Shown: one piece after another, positions 49,899 to 59,644 of the stretch
Layout: every line of letters starts with the position of its first letter
Position numbering within the stretch: the stretch's first letter is position 1
Source of the DNA: Saprospiraceae bacterium
GTDB lineage: Bacteria; Bacteroidota; Bacteroidia; Chitinophagales; Saprospiraceae
Assembly: GCA_016710265.1 (NCBI GenBank)
Contig: JADJJL010000003.1
Span: 660,501-724,500 of the forward strand
DNA length: 64,000 nt
Reading direction: 5' to 3'
The notes under the pieces: model-generated
What the model was told of the DNA's origin: nothing
Databases searched by the model: none
The model's input: the letters and a program-made list of their open reading frames with translations, nothing else
Made by a program: the position numbers and the translations under genes

Positions 49899-51338
49899 TT
49901 AGTCAAACTGGATACAAACGTTTTTTGCCTCTGTAAAAAATCTCATCGCTTCCCAACCACCTTCTCTACCAACACCACTTTGGTTCACACCACCAAATGG
50001 GGTTCTTAAATCACGATTCAACCAACAATTGATCCAAACAATGCCTGTGTTGATTTCAGATGCCAATCGATGGGCCCTCGATAAATCTTGTGTCCATAAA
50101 GTTGCAGCCAAGCCATAATCACTCGCATTGGCCAAATGGATGGCTTCTGCTTCCGTTTCAAATTTTTGGAGAGTGATCACCGGGCCAAAAATTTCTTCCA
50201 TATTGGTTCTGCACTCAGGCCCCAAACCTTCAAAAATGGTGGGCTTCAAAAAATATCCATTTTTACACCGACCATCCATTTGCTTTCGTTCTCCACCGGT
50301 CAGACAAATACCTCCCTCTTTTTTTGCCAAATCGATGAAATTCATCACTTTATTCAAGTGATCCTCTGATATAAGTGAACCAAATTGAGTTCCATCTTCC
50401 ATCGGATCTCCAATCTTTATAGTTTCTGCTTTTTGAATGAGATCATTTTTAAATCGATCATAAATTCCGGCTTGTACCAAAATCCTTGAACCGCAAAGAC
50501 AAATTTGACCTTGATTGGAGAATGAAAGCCTCGACACCTCACGTAAAGTTTTTTGATAATCACAATCATCAAAAACCACACAGGGATTTTTACCACCCAG
50601 TTCCAAACTTATTTTTTTAAACATCGGTCCGGCAATTTGACTGATGGTTTTGCCGGTATTGGTGCCACCTGTAAAACTAATCGCTTTGATCGAAGAGTGC
50701 CGTACAATGGCATCTCCAACTTCTGATCCGTAACCTTGTAAAATATTGAGTACACCATCAGGTAAACCAGCTTCTTTGCATATTTCTCCCAACAATGCGG
50801 CGGTACTTGGACTAAGTTCAGAAGGCTTTGCAATTACACAATTCCCCGCAGCCAAAGCAGGTGCTATTTTCCAACTAAATAAATACAAAGGCAAATTCCA
50901 TGGAGATATACAGCCTACAATTCCAATAGCTTGCCTCAAAGTGTAGTTGATGGAACCTGGCATCGAGTGACTTTCAGATGCAAATTGAAGTGCAGCAGTT
51001 GCAAAAAATCTGAAATTACTGGCAGCCCGTGGAATTTCTATATTGCTAGACAAACTCAGTGGTTTGCCGGTATCCTGCGTTTCTGCCAATGCCAAATCTT
51101 CATCTCTTTCCATAATCAAAACTGAAATCTTGTGCAAGATTTTAAACCTATTCTCAGGCTTCATTTGAGACCAATCTCTAAATGCAATTTGAGCAGCTTT
51201 AACCGCTTCCTCTACATCTTCAGGACCACTTCTTACAATGTTTCCAATTTTTTGTCCGGTAGCAGGGTTTATGTTGTCAAAGTATTTTCCAGAAACTGCA
51301 TCTACATAGTGTCCGGAAATAAAGTTTTTAACATGCAT
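49899..51338 (-). CDS. NAD(P)-dependent aldehyde dehydrogenase (ALDH8/hydroxymuconic-semialdehyde type)
   Basis: 479 residues, full length. NAD-binding and catalytic motifs: 'GIVGCISPWNLPLYLFSWKIAPALAAGNCVIAKPSE', 'SFTGGTNTGKTI', general base Glu in 'KKISLELGGKNPCVVFDD', nucleophile Cys in 'FSNQGQICLCGSRILV' and 'EEIFGPVITL'. The 'NQGQICLCGSRI' segment is close to the ALDH8A1/2-aminomuconic-semialdehyde group involved in tryptophan or aromatic breakdown. The pathway cannot be confirmed because no kynurenine genes are nearby. It lies 49 bases upstream of the mlaE-type gene on the same strand. Confidence 0.92.
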   Translation of the reverse strand: MHVKNFISGHYVDAVSGKYFDNINPATGQKIGNIVRSGPEDVEEAVKAAQIAFRDWSQMKPENRFKILHKISVLIMERDEDLALAETQDTGKPLSLSSNIEIPRAASNFRFFATAALQFASESHSMPGSINYTLRQAIGIVGCISPWNLPLYLFSWKIAPALAAGNCVIAKPSELSPSTAALLGEICKEAGLPDGVLNILQGYGSEVGDAIVRHSSIKAISFTGGTNTGKTISQIAGPMFKKISLELGGKNPCVVFDDCDYQKTLREVSRLSFSNQGQICLCGSRILVQAGIYDRFKNDLIQKAETIKIGDPMEDGTQFGSLISEDHLNKVMNFIDLAKKEGGICLTGGERKQMDGRCKNGYFLKPTIFEGLGPECRTNMEEIFGPVITLQKFETEAEAIHLANASDYGLAATLWTQDLSRAHRLASEINTGIVWINCWLNRDLRTPFGGVNQSGVGREGGWEAMRFFTEAKNVCIQFD

Positions 51339-51347
51339 GATTTATAA

Positions 51348-51653
51348 TTATGAAGAGAATTGAAAAGGCTGACTACAAAAATAGATGATTTCTGCTTTCA
51401 AGCAATAATAAATATTAAGTCGTTGTATTACATTTGAATATGTATTAATTAAATTTTTAATGTAAAATGAATTGTTTTTGCATTAGTACATTTTTGCCCA
51501 TCCTATTCTTTTAATGACTGTAGACATTCAAATGTTTGTTCTTCATTTTTTAAAATAAACTTAACTTGTTTAAACTTGATGCACAGATTTTCATTTTAAT
51601 GTAGTGATATTCAGCCAATAGTTTATTCTTCAAGCTTAATTCAAATTTTTGGT
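51348..51653. other. Divergent intergenic region, AT-rich, nothing recognised
   Basis: 306 bases between divergent genes. They contain T- and A-runs and no open frame or hairpin with a T-run. Promoters for both flanking genes are expected here, but no clear TAnnTTTG element with spaced TTG was found. Confidence 0.6.
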
Positions 51654-52604
51654 ATGTCTAATTTTATACCTGTTTTAGATCTTCATCAATTTAACTCTTC
51701 TGATACTAAGGAAAAGCAAGCTTTTGTTGATGACATTGGCGCAGCATTTAGAGACATAGGTTTTGTGACCATCCGAAATCACGGAATTGACAAAAATCTA
51801 GTGGCTCAATTTTATGCGAATGCAAAGAACTTTTTTAGTCTTCCTGGGGAGATTAAAGTAAAATATGAAATACCCGGCTTGGCCGGACAACGTGGATATA
51901 CCTCATTTGGGAAAGAACACGCCAAACATTCCAGAGTCGCAGACTTAAAAGAATTTTATCAAATTGGCCAAACGGTCCAGGGTGACGACCCCATCAAAAA
52001 TGAATATCCGGACAATGTAACCACCTCTGATCTACCTGAATTTGCAAAAGTAGGTAATCAGTTGTATCGCTCTTTTGAGCAATCAGGGGCTTTGCTTTTG
52101 GAAGCGATTGCCCTGCATTTAGGCTTATCAGCCGATTATTTTAAAGATAAAATATGGAACGGTAATAGTATTCTTCGTGCCATCCATTATCCACCGATCA
52201 TACAGGAACCCGATTCAGCCATTCGCAGCGAACAACATGAAGACATCAATTTAATAACGCTATTGGTAGGTGCCAGTGCAGGAGGTTTGCAGGTTTTAAC
52301 CATGCAAGGTGAATGGATTGAGGCAATGCCTGGAGAAGATGAAATCGTCGTCAATGTGGGTGATATGCTTCAAAGATTGACCAACAATGTTTTAAAATCT
52401 ACGACCCATCGGGTGGTCAATCCGCCAAAGGAACAATGGCATGTCCCTCGATTGTCTATTCCATTTTTTCTACATCCGAGAAGTACCATGGACCTTAGTT
52501 GTCTGCCTTCTTGTATAAACTCTAACAATCCTCTCCAATATGAGCCAATAACTGCAGGCGCATATCTGGATGAAAGATTAAGGGAGATTGGTCTAAAGAA
52601 ATAG
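51654..52604 (+). CDS. Isopenicillin-N-synthase-like 2-oxoglutarate/Fe(II) dioxygenase
   Basis: 316 residues. The N-terminal DIOX_N segment is 'IPVLDLHQF…FVDDIGAAFRDIGFVTIRNHGIDKNLVAQFYANAKNFFSLP', the typical opening. The Fe(II)-binding triad is visible: H-x-D in 'EQHEDINLITLLVG' and the distal H in 'LKSTTHRVVNP'. The 2OG anchor R-x-S is in 'PRLSIPFFLHP'. Such enzymes hydroxylate, desaturate or cyclise small molecules; the substrate is unknown, and no natural-product cluster surrounds it. Confidence 0.92.
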   Translation: MSNFIPVLDLHQFNSSDTKEKQAFVDDIGAAFRDIGFVTIRNHGIDKNLVAQFYANAKNFFSLPGEIKVKYEIPGLAGQRGYTSFGKEHAKHSRVADLKEFYQIGQTVQGDDPIKNEYPDNVTTSDLPEFAKVGNQLYRSFEQSGALLLEAIALHLGLSADYFKDKIWNGNSILRAIHYPPIIQEPDSAIRSEQHEDINLITLLVGASAGGLQVLTMQGEWIEAMPGEDEIVVNVGDMLQRLTNNVLKSTTHRVVNPPKEQWHVPRLSIPFFLHPRSTMDLSCLPSCINSNNPLQYEPITAGAYLDERLREIGLKK

Positions 52605-52612
52605 TATCTTTG
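52605..52612 (+). promoter_or_regulatory. -7 promoter element upstream of tatA
   Basis: TATCTTTG fits TAnnTTTG and begins one base after the dioxygenase stop codon. A TTG at 52588-52590 is 14 bases upstream, shorter than ideal. The tatA ATG is at 52633. Confidence 0.45.
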
Positions 52613-52632
52613 CAGTCTAAAAATTAATAGTT

Positions 52633-52851
52633 ATGAACCTATTATTCATTGGAAATCTTGGTGGCTGGGAAATAGTAGCCGTGGTTTTTGTAGTTTTGTT
52701 GTTGTTTGGAGGTAAGAAAATTCCAGAACTTATGAAAGGTCTTGGATCCGGTATTCGCGAATTTAACAACGCTAAAAATGCCATAAATACTGAAATTAAG
52801 GAAGGAATACGTGAAGCAGATCGCAACAAAGTATCTGATTCCAATAGCTAA
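52633..52851 (+). CDS. tatA: Sec-independent protein translocase TatA/E
   Basis: 72 residues. An N-terminal membrane helix (about 11-27, 'GWEIVAVVFVVLLLFGGKKIP') is followed by the amphipathic helix 'ELMKGLGSGIREFNNAKN' and a charged tail. The hinge FGGKKIPELxKGLGxGIREF is diagnostic of TatA, which forms the pore for folded twin-arginine substrates. tatC is not in the window. It has its own -7 element. Confidence 0.95.
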   Translation: MNLLFIGNLGGWEIVAVVFVVLLLFGGKKIPELMKGLGSGIREFNNAKNAINTEIKEGIREADRNKVSDSNS

Positions 52852-52884
52852 AATTTCCTTTTACCCCAACCAATTTTAAATTAA

Positions 52885-53388
52885 ATGATGCGATCGCTTT
52901 TCATTGTAAGTATGGTTTTGTCCTCATGTTTGTTGTTTGGGCAGAAATACGGACACATAAACTCTAGAAATTTATTAGACACACTAAATGAAACAAAGAT
53001 CATTGCAGCCGAATTATCCACATACGAAAAGGCACTCACCGAAACTGGTGAGAAAATGGTTTTAAAATTCCAAACGAACCTTGAAGCTTATAGAACCGAG
53101 GTGGCTGCTGGCAATTTGACCGCAATTAGACGGAAACAACTTGAAAGTGAATTGGAAGTTGAGCAAGATGCTATTGGAAAATATCAACAAAGCGCGAAAG
53201 AGTCACTTGAAAAGAGAAGAAATGACTTATTAAATCCGCTACTTGCTAAAATTGATTTAGCCATTGATCAAATTGCAAAGGAAGGTGGATATAATATGAT
53301 TTTTGACAGTTCAGTTTCGATGCTTTTTGTGACAGATGCATTTGATATCTCAGCAATGGTAATTTCAAAACTTAATACCCCAAAATAA
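52885..53388 (+). CDS. OmpH/Skp-family periplasmic chaperone
   Basis: 167 residues with signal peptide (RSLFIVSMVLSSCLLFGQ; a Cys before the cleavage site is not in a lipobox context). The mature part 'KYGHINSRNLLDTLNETKIIAAELSTYEKALTETGEKMV' leads into a long coiled-coil hairpin ('LESELEVEQDAIGKYQQSAKESLEKRRNDLLNPLLAKIDLAIDQIAKEGGYNMIFDSS'), the Skp tentacle plus beta-strand core pattern. Skp-like proteins hold unfolded outer membrane proteins in the periplasm. Confidence 0.9.
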   Translation: MMRSLFIVSMVLSSCLLFGQKYGHINSRNLLDTLNETKIIAAELSTYEKALTETGEKMVLKFQTNLEAYRTEVAAGNLTAIRRKQLESELEVEQDAIGKYQQSAKESLEKRRNDLLNPLLAKIDLAIDQIAKEGGYNMIFDSSVSMLFVTDAFDISAMVISKLNTPK

Positions 53389-53464
53389 TATATTCTTTTC
53401 TGATTTTCCTTTTTACACTAACTTTTTAAGCACTTCGTTTAATATTTAATCATCATATTTGCAT

Positions 53465-54637
53465 ATGGAAGAAGCTTATATCGTTTCATTCGGAAGATCT
53501 ATTTTTGCCAAAGCCAAAAAAGGTAGTTTTAGGAACTTTAGGTCTGATGATCTTGCTGTGGAAATCATTAAACAATTAATAGATCGGACACCAGGCTTGT
53601 CAGCTGAAATGGTCGATGATCTTTTGGTCGGATGTGCAAACCCTGAAGGTGAGCAAGGACTTCAAATTGGACGCCAAATTGCCATCAGAGCCCTAGGCCA
53701 AAGTGTTCCGGGAATGACCGTCAATCGCTATTGTGCTTCTGGATTGGAAACCATTTCCATTGCTACTGCCAAAATTAGAGCAGGCATGGGTCAATGTTAC
53801 ATCGCTGGAGGAGTGGAAAATATGAGCCAAATTCCAATGGAAGGGTACAAGTTGGCACTTAATTATACGGTCTCAGAACAAAATCCTCAATACCTCATTG
53901 GAATGGGCTTGACGGCCGAGGCGGTCGCAAAAAAATACAACATCAATAGAGAAGATCAGGATCTATTTTCATTAAGATCACATCAATTGGCCGGACAAGC
54001 AATTAGTGCTTTAAAATTCGAAGAGGAGATATTTAAAGTTTCTGTTGATGAAATTAGTGTTCAAAACGGTAAGAGAACGGTTAATACATTTTTAACCCAA
54101 ACCGACGAAGGTGTAAGAGCCGACGCATCATTGGAAGCTTTGGCATCTCTAAAACCTGTTTTTGCTCAAAACGGTAGTGTGACTGCAGGCAACTCTTCAC
54201 AAACCACCGATGGTGCAGGATTTGTGGTAGTGATGTCTGAAAGTTTGATGAGAAGTCTTGGCTTAAGTCCTAAAGCCAGAATGATTAGTTGTTCTCTGGC
54301 TGGTGTAGACCCATTGTACATGGGCATTGGGCCATGCGCAGCGATTCCGAAAGCATTAAAAGCAGCAAACCTTAGCTTAAACCAGATAGATCTGATAGAA
54401 CTCAATGAAGCATTTGCAGCCCAGTCTTTGGCTGTGATTCGGGAATCTGCCCTAGATCCGGATTTGGTAAACGTCAATGGTGGAGCCATTGCACTTGGGC
54501 ATCCATTGGGTTGTAGCGGTGCCCGTTTAAGTATGACCTTAATCAGAGAACTTAAATCGAGAAATAAAAAATATGGAATGGCCACTGCTTGCGTGGGTGG
54601 AGGTCAAGGAATTGCTGCGGTTTTTGAATCTCTATAA
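53465..54637 (+). CDS. Acetyl-CoA C-acyltransferase (thiolase)
   Basis: 390 residues from ATG at 53465; a TTG two codons earlier is less likely. Thiolase motifs: active-site Cys in 'VNRYCASGLETISIATAKI' (about residue 88), 'NSSQTTDGAGFVVVMSE', the His motif 'NVNGGAIALGHPLGCSGAR' and the second catalytic Cys in 'GMATACVGGGQGIAAVFE'. It performs thiolytic cleavage of 3-ketoacyl-CoA, or the reverse condensation. It stands alone here rather than next to a multifunctional FadJ/FadB partner, so degradative against biosynthetic use is open. Confidence 0.95.
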   Translation: MEEAYIVSFGRSIFAKAKKGSFRNFRSDDLAVEIIKQLIDRTPGLSAEMVDDLLVGCANPEGEQGLQIGRQIAIRALGQSVPGMTVNRYCASGLETISIATAKIRAGMGQCYIAGGVENMSQIPMEGYKLALNYTVSEQNPQYLIGMGLTAEAVAKKYNINREDQDLFSLRSHQLAGQAISALKFEEEIFKVSVDEISVQNGKRTVNTFLTQTDEGVRADASLEALASLKPVFAQNGSVTAGNSSQTTDGAGFVVVMSESLMRSLGLSPKARMISCSLAGVDPLYMGIGPCAAIPKALKAANLSLNQIDLIELNEAFAAQSLAVIRESALDPDLVNVNGGAIALGHPLGCSGARLSMTLIRELKSRNKKYGMATACVGGGQGIAAVFESL

Positions 54638-54702
54638 TTTCCTTATTATTTAACAATCTTGATTAAAATTTGATTCTCTATCAAAGATGCTTATTTCTAA
54701 AT

Positions 54703-55409
54703 TCAAGCATTCATTTTTAAAAAGAGTTCAGATACCAATTTCAATTCGTTTTCATCCACCGTAAGATATTCTCCAAACATTGGATCTTTGGATGGACTTA
54801 ATTTTGAAAGAGAACCATGAAATCTGTTGATTTCTGGAGTAGAAATTATTTTTTCTAATTCTTTAAATTTTAAACCACCTCCAGCCATTATTTCGATCTT
54901 GTCACCAACATGATTTGAATATTCAACCAGTGTTTGAAGTCCTTGGATTGCATTGGTTTTTTTTCCAGAACTTAAGACTCGATCAATTTGAAGTGATACC
55001 AAAGTATCCAATGCTATTAAAGGAAATTCTACTGAGTCAATGGCTCTGTGAAAACAAATTTTAACTCCCATGGATTGATCAATCAATCTTTTTATAAAAT
55101 CTACATCCACTTGATAATCTTTTGTGAGTGCACCTACGACAATTCCATCAATCTCCATTTCTATTAAAGATTTTACCTGAGCCAACATGTAATTTTTTCA
55201 GTATTAGAATAGACGAAATTTCCAGGTCGTGGCCGAATTAAAGCAGACAATTCTCCATCATATTTTTCGCGCGCCAATCTCACCATTTCCAAATCCGGAC
55301 TCAATCCACCCAACTCTAAAGCAGTGCACAACTCCATGTTTTTGATTTGATATTTGGAGACCAAGTCCAAATCTTCTATATTGGCAAAACACAATTCAAA
55401 TTGCTTCAT
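54703..55409 (-). pseudogene. cutC: Copper homeostasis protein CutC, disrupted by one-base frameshift
   Basis: Two consecutive frames together make a full CutC TIM barrel. The first (55409 to about 55190) gives 'FELCFANIEDLDLV', 'MELCTALELGGLSPDLEMV' and 'LIRPRPGNFVYSN'. The second (from about 55190 to 54703) gives 'EMEIDGIVVGALTKDYQVD', 'CFHRAIDS', 'RVLSSGKKTNAIQGLQ', 'IEIMAGGGLK' and 'FHGSLSKLSP'. The break is at an A6 run (minus strand); adding one A fuses 'VYSNTEKN' to 'YMLAQVKS' in register with CutC homologues. So the gene is either inactive, phase-variable or miscalled by one base. Confidence 0.85.
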
Positions 55410-55605
55410 TTTTAGTAATATTTAATGTATGACAACTTAATCTAAATAAAATTGAACTGATTCTAGTTATTTCAAATACAATAATTATCCAACAAAGATA
55501 AGTATTGTATTTAACGTAAATTGTAAGTTGTGCGCTTCAACATAAATATTATTCAATTTCAATTGAAATATTATCATTAAATTGATAAATTAAAAATTTT
55601 AATAA

Positions 55606-55633
55606 TTGATAAAACAGAATTGTTGTAATTTTG
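55606..55633 (+). promoter_or_regulatory. Consensus promoter of the FG-GAP lipoprotein gene
   Basis: TTG (55606-55608), 17 bases, TAATTTTG (55626-55633). Both elements match consensus. Confidence 0.7.
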
Positions 55634-55715
55634 TATTCAATTATCATCTGCAATGTATTGTTATTTTAATTTAACAAAACCAACAGAATACCGATATATT
55701 TTAATTACCAATGAT

Positions 55716-57953
55716 ATGTATTTATTCAAAATAAATCCGATTAAATTACTGATTCTATCAGGTTTGATATTCCAATTACTTGCTTGTGATGTTTCTAAAG
55801 ATACCACCAAAGAAATGTCAATATTGTTAAATGAAATAAGGTTAAGAGACAATCGACCTGAACATCCATTTGTGCAGGTTGGAAACATTGCATTTATAGA
55901 TTCATTATTGAAATTAAATCTCCCTAAAGGCCAATTTGCAGAAATTTACTTTAGAAAAGCTATAGCCTTATTGGCTCAGGGAGAAGAATTGGAAGCAATA
56001 AAGCATTTCGAAAAAATTGAATCCATGTTACCTGATCCATATTCAGAAAATTCGATCATCATCATGAAAAAACTAGCAATTGCAAATCTACGGATGGGTG
56101 AACGACAAAATTGTATTACTAACCACACCAATGAATCTTGCCTCTTGCCTCTTCAGGGGGCTGGAATTCATGCGGATCAAAGATGGTCTGAAAAGTCAAT
56201 TGAAATTCTAAAAAAAATATTGCAAAAAGAGAAGGATGACCTTCGATCCATTTGGCTTTTAAACATAGCTTATATGACCATTGGAAAATACCCAAAGGAT
56301 GTGCCTGCAGAGTTCTTGGTGCCCAACCTTGACAAGGATCCAATTTCCAATAATTTTAAACCTTTTGAGGATATTGCACCTAGTTTAGGTTTGAATATTA
56401 AAAGTCATGCCGGGGGTGTTATTACTGAAGATTTCAATAGGGATGGTTTCATAGATATGTTTTTGTCTGATTGGTTCCTGGATGAAAAGCTGCATTACTT
56501 TAAAAACAATGGTGATGGAAGTTTCTCAGATTTAACCAAATCATCTGGGATCAGTGAACTCACAGGTGGATTAAACATGATGCAAACGGATTTTGACAAT
56601 GATGGAGATATGGATGTGTTCATTTTAAGAGGAGCTTGGATGGATAAATTTGGGGAACAACCCAACTCTCTTTTAAAAAACAATGGAGATAACACATTTA
56701 CAGATGTTACATTTCAAGCGGGATTTGAGTCGATGTATCCTACACAAGCAGCAGTTTGGAATGATTTTAACAATGATGGCTGGTTGGATGTGTTTATTGG
56801 TAATGAAACAAGTGCAACTGGAAATTCATATCCATGTCAATTGTTTATCAATAATAAAAATGGCACTTTTACAGATCAAGCCGAAAAAGCAGGGTGTAGG
56901 ATTTTAGATTTTGTAAAAGGTGTAACTGCTGGAGATTACAACAACGATGGTTTAATGGATTTATACATTTCAAGCCTTACTGGAAATCAATTATTACTTA
57001 AAAATAGTGGAATCAAAAGCAATATACCCAGCTTTATAAATGCAACAAGAGAAGCTGGTCTTGATGATATTAAAACAAAAACATTTCCAACTTGGTTTTG
57101 GGATTATAACAATGATGGCTGGCTCGACATTTTTGTAAGTGGTTATGATTTCGGAAAATCACTTGCTCATACGGTTTGTCAGAAAGCTTTGGGTCTTCCT
57201 GGAAATATTTCTCAGCTTCATTTATACAAAAATAATCAGAATGGGACTTTTACCAACGTTTCAGAATTTGCAGGATTGAATCAACCTGTTTACTCAATGG
57301 GTGCTAATTTTGGAGATATAGATAATGATGGATATCTTGATATGTTCTTAGCAACAGGTAATCCCGAGTTTGAAGCTTTAGTACCAAACCGATTATTCAA
57401 AAATTCTCCGGAAGGAAAATTTACCGATGTCTCTATTTCAGCAGGTATAGCCAATTTGCAAAAAGGACACGGGGTATCAATTTGTGATTTGGACAATGAT
57501 GGAGATCAGGATATCTATGTAGTTATTGGTGGAGCTTTTCCTGGAGATCATTTCAGGAATGCAATGTACCTAAACCCCGGACAAAATACCAATACTTGGG
57601 TTCAAATCCAATTAGAGGGAAGTGAAACGAACAAAGCGGCTATTGGATCTAGAATTAAAATCAGCATTAATGAAAACGGTATTAAAAGGGATATTTACAG
57701 AGATGTTAATTCAGGCGGCAGTTTTGGGTCCTCACCACTTAGAAAAGACATTGGTCTAGGTCAAGCAAATATCATTGATGAATTAACGATCACCTGGCAA
57801 AAAACTCAGAAAAAACAAATCTTCAAAAATATTCCTGTTAATCAATTGATTCAAATCAAAGAGGGAGATTCCAACTATAAATCCACTAAAATAAAATACA
57901 CCCGATTCGTAGGAGATAGTTCAAAAATAATGTGCAAGTTACCTTCTATTTAA
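55716..57953 (+). CDS. CRTAC1-like FG-GAP/ASPIC-UnbV lipoprotein
   Basis: 745 residues from ATG at 55716, which places the lipobox correctly (LIFQLLAC-DVSK); an in-frame ATG at 55653 would add 21 residues before the signal peptide. Residues about 30-200 are helical and TPR-like. Seven FG-GAP/VCBS repeats follow, each with a calcium-loop D-x-[ND]-x-DG-x-x-D ('DFNRDGFIDMFLSD', 'DFDNDGDMDVFILR', 'DYNNDGWLDIFVSG', 'DIDNDGYLDMFLAT'). The ASPIC/UnbV domain is C-terminal ('AIGSRIKISINENGIKRDIYRDVNSGGSFGSS', 'ELTITW'). It is likely a surface or periplasmic lipoprotein with a beta-propeller; the ligand is unknown. Confidence 0.88.
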   Translation: MYLFKINPIKLLILSGLIFQLLACDVSKDTTKEMSILLNEIRLRDNRPEHPFVQVGNIAFIDSLLKLNLPKGQFAEIYFRKAIALLAQGEELEAIKHFEKIESMLPDPYSENSIIIMKKLAIANLRMGERQNCITNHTNESCLLPLQGAGIHADQRWSEKSIEILKKILQKEKDDLRSIWLLNIAYMTIGKYPKDVPAEFLVPNLDKDPISNNFKPFEDIAPSLGLNIKSHAGGVITEDFNRDGFIDMFLSDWFLDEKLHYFKNNGDGSFSDLTKSSGISELTGGLNMMQTDFDNDGDMDVFILRGAWMDKFGEQPNSLLKNNGDNTFTDVTFQAGFESMYPTQAAVWNDFNNDGWLDVFIGNETSATGNSYPCQLFINNKNGTFTDQAEKAGCRILDFVKGVTAGDYNNDGLMDLYISSLTGNQLLLKNSGIKSNIPSFINATREAGLDDIKTKTFPTWFWDYNNDGWLDIFVSGYDFGKSLAHTVCQKALGLPGNISQLHLYKNNQNGTFTNVSEFAGLNQPVYSMGANFGDIDNDGYLDMFLATGNPEFEALVPNRLFKNSPEGKFTDVSISAGIANLQKGHGVSICDLDNDGDQDIYVVIGGAFPGDHFRNAMYLNPGQNTNTWVQIQLEGSETNKAAIGSRIKISINENGIKRDIYRDVNSGGSFGSSPLRKDIGLGQANIIDELTITWQKTQKKQIFKNIPVNQLIQIKEGDSNYKSTKIKYTRFVGDSSKIMCKLPSI

Positions 57954-58096
57954 TACAAAAATGCGCTTCAGAATATTACTTTCTTAAAAGTTTATTCATC
58001 AATATTAAATTTAACTGAAAAGTGTTAGGTATAGAATTGTTGAGAAAATTATTTCAAATTTAAAGTCTAAGTAGTATATGAAATTATTTGAAAGTA

Positions 58097-58705
58097 TTAC
58101 TTCCCCTGTTCGTATCTTTTCGAAACTTCCTCCCAATTAACAACTTCAAAAAAACCATTCAAATAATCGGCTCTCCTGTTTTGATACATGAGATAATAGG
58201 CATGTTCCCAAACATCTACAGCAAGGATGGGAGTTCCCCCACATCCTGTGCCAGGCATTAATGGATTATCTTGATTGGGTGTAGAGCATATTTCTAAAGC
58301 ACCTCCTGGATGTACGCACAACCATGCCCAACCTGATCCAAATCTGGTCATTGCTGCTTGACTAAATTTTTCTTTGAACGAATCAAACGAACCAAAATGC
58401 GAATCAATGGCAGTTGACAATTCTGCAGAAGGTTTATTGCCGGATGCTGGTGACATAATTTCCCAAAACAGGCAATGATTGTAATATCCTCCACCATTGT
58501 TTCTTACCACCATATTATTCATATCCATGCTTTTTAGTAATTCTTCAATGGTCATTTGGTCCAAATCAGTGCCTTGAATGGCTGCATTTAAATTATTGGT
58601 GTAAGCAGCATGGTGTTTTCCATGATGGATTTCCATAGTGCGTTGGTCAATATAAGGCTCCAATGACTGAACGGGGTAGGGTAAAGCTGGTAATGTGAAT
58701 GACAT
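58097..58705 (-). CDS. Fe/Mn superoxide dismutase
   Basis: 202 residues from ATG at 58705; the 23 in-frame codons further upstream are not SOD-like. Metal ligands are all present: His in 'EIHHGKHHAAY' (about 27), His in 'YYNHCLFWE' (about 74), and Asp and His in 'VDVWEHAYYLMYQNRRADYL' (about 162-166). 'FGSGWAWLCVHPGG' is the usual core. It converts superoxide to oxygen and peroxide, probably in the cytoplasm as there is no signal peptide. Fe or Mn preference cannot be decided from the sequence. Confidence 0.95.
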   Translation of the reverse strand: MSFTLPALPYPVQSLEPYIDQRTMEIHHGKHHAAYTNNLNAAIQGTDLDQMTIEELLKSMDMNNMVVRNNGGGYYNHCLFWEIMSPASGNKPSAELSTAIDSHFGSFDSFKEKFSQAAMTRFGSGWAWLCVHPGGALEICSTPNQDNPLMPGTGCGGTPILAVDVWEHAYYLMYQNRRADYLNGFFEVVNWEEVSKRYEQGK

Positions 58706-58774
58706 GATTTGGCTTTTTTTGGTGTTTAGATTTAAAATAAGAAAGCTTATGTTCAAATAACACGACCAAGGCAC

Positions 58775-59095
58775 TGTTGTTTAAAGGTTTTTGGATTAAT
58801 TTCTTAATCTCCATAATTTTTACATTTCATTATTAAATAATATTTAATTAATTGAAAATGAATAAAATAATAATAATTTTTTAGTAATTAATAGTTATAT
58901 TCGCTTCATAAATAATTTTAATAATGGAGTATAGCTTTGGTGTCTATTGAATGAAATTGAACAATAAGATTATTAAAGCTAGTTATCTTCAGTTGATTAA
59001 TTTTGCGAAATCCAAAAATCAAATGGGTGTTGCAATTGACATAATAGATCTGTTAAATACATATAAATATAAATTAAATATATAAATTAAATAAA
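58775..59095 (+). other. AT-rich intergenic region with a possible -7 element and a 44-codon frame
   Basis: TAATTTTG at 58998-59005 fits TAnnTTTG and could drive the lipoprotein gene at 59096. An open frame from ATG 58951 to 59085 encodes 44 residues with no signal or motif and no ribosome-binding site; it is probably chance. Nothing else is recognised. Confidence 0.4.
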
Positions 59096-59644
59096 ATGAA
59101 TACTTTAATCTTTAATACACGAATTAGTTTCTTAAGTTTTTTGATTTTAGTGCTTAGTGTGAGTTTTATAGCTTGTAATCAAACATCCAAATTTAAACCA
59201 CAACTAGAAACCCTCATTGCAGAATGGGATTTAAGTACAGAACAACTAAAATTTATTTTGACTAAAGTCCAAAATAACATCCAAAGCCTCGAAACCATCA
59301 AGTTGAGTTTGGATGAAACCCGTGAAACCATGGCGACCCTACCATTGGCTAAACAAATGACGATCAAAGAAATGGCTTTGGCATTTGATACTCAGTATAA
59401 TGGTTTAAAAGGGATGGTCCTTGAAATTGAAACTTTTAATCAAGAATGGAACCAGGGGGCTAAAACAATGGATCTTTTAAAAGCAGGTCTTGCTGCCAAT
59501 AGTCTTGGCTCAGAAGCAGAAGCCCAAATGGAAAAACTCCAGATGCTTGTACTGGATTTTACAAGTAAACAGGAAATTTGGTCCCAAAAAGCAGAGGGTG
59601 CCTTTATGACTGCCTTGAAAGCCATGGAAAACATCAGAAATTAG
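59096..59644 (+). CDS. Small helical lipoprotein of unknown function
   Basis: 182 residues. Signal peptide with lipobox: 'FLSFLILVLSVSFIAC-NQTS', Cys about 27. The mature part is almost entirely helical with coiled-coil character ('LSTEQLKFILTKVQNNIQSLETIKLSLDETRETMATL', 'AEAQMEKLQMLVLDFTSKQEIWSQKAEGAFMTALKAMENI'). The family is not recognised. It precedes two further small lipoprotein genes on the same strand but is separated from them by 365 bases. Confidence 0.7.
   Translation: MNTLIFNTRISFLSFLILVLSVSFIACNQTSKFKPQLETLIAEWDLSTEQLKFILTKVQNNIQSLETIKLSLDETRETMATLPLAKQMTIKEMALAFDTQYNGLKGMVLEIETFNQEWNQGAKTMDLLKAGLAANSLGSEAEAQMEKLQMLVLDFTSKQEIWSQKAEGAFMTALKAMENIRN

Noticed and set aside
58951..59085. 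44-codon open frame upstream of a lipoprotein gene
   Set aside because: Very AT-rich, no ribosome-binding site, no signal peptide or motif, and within the length expected by chance.
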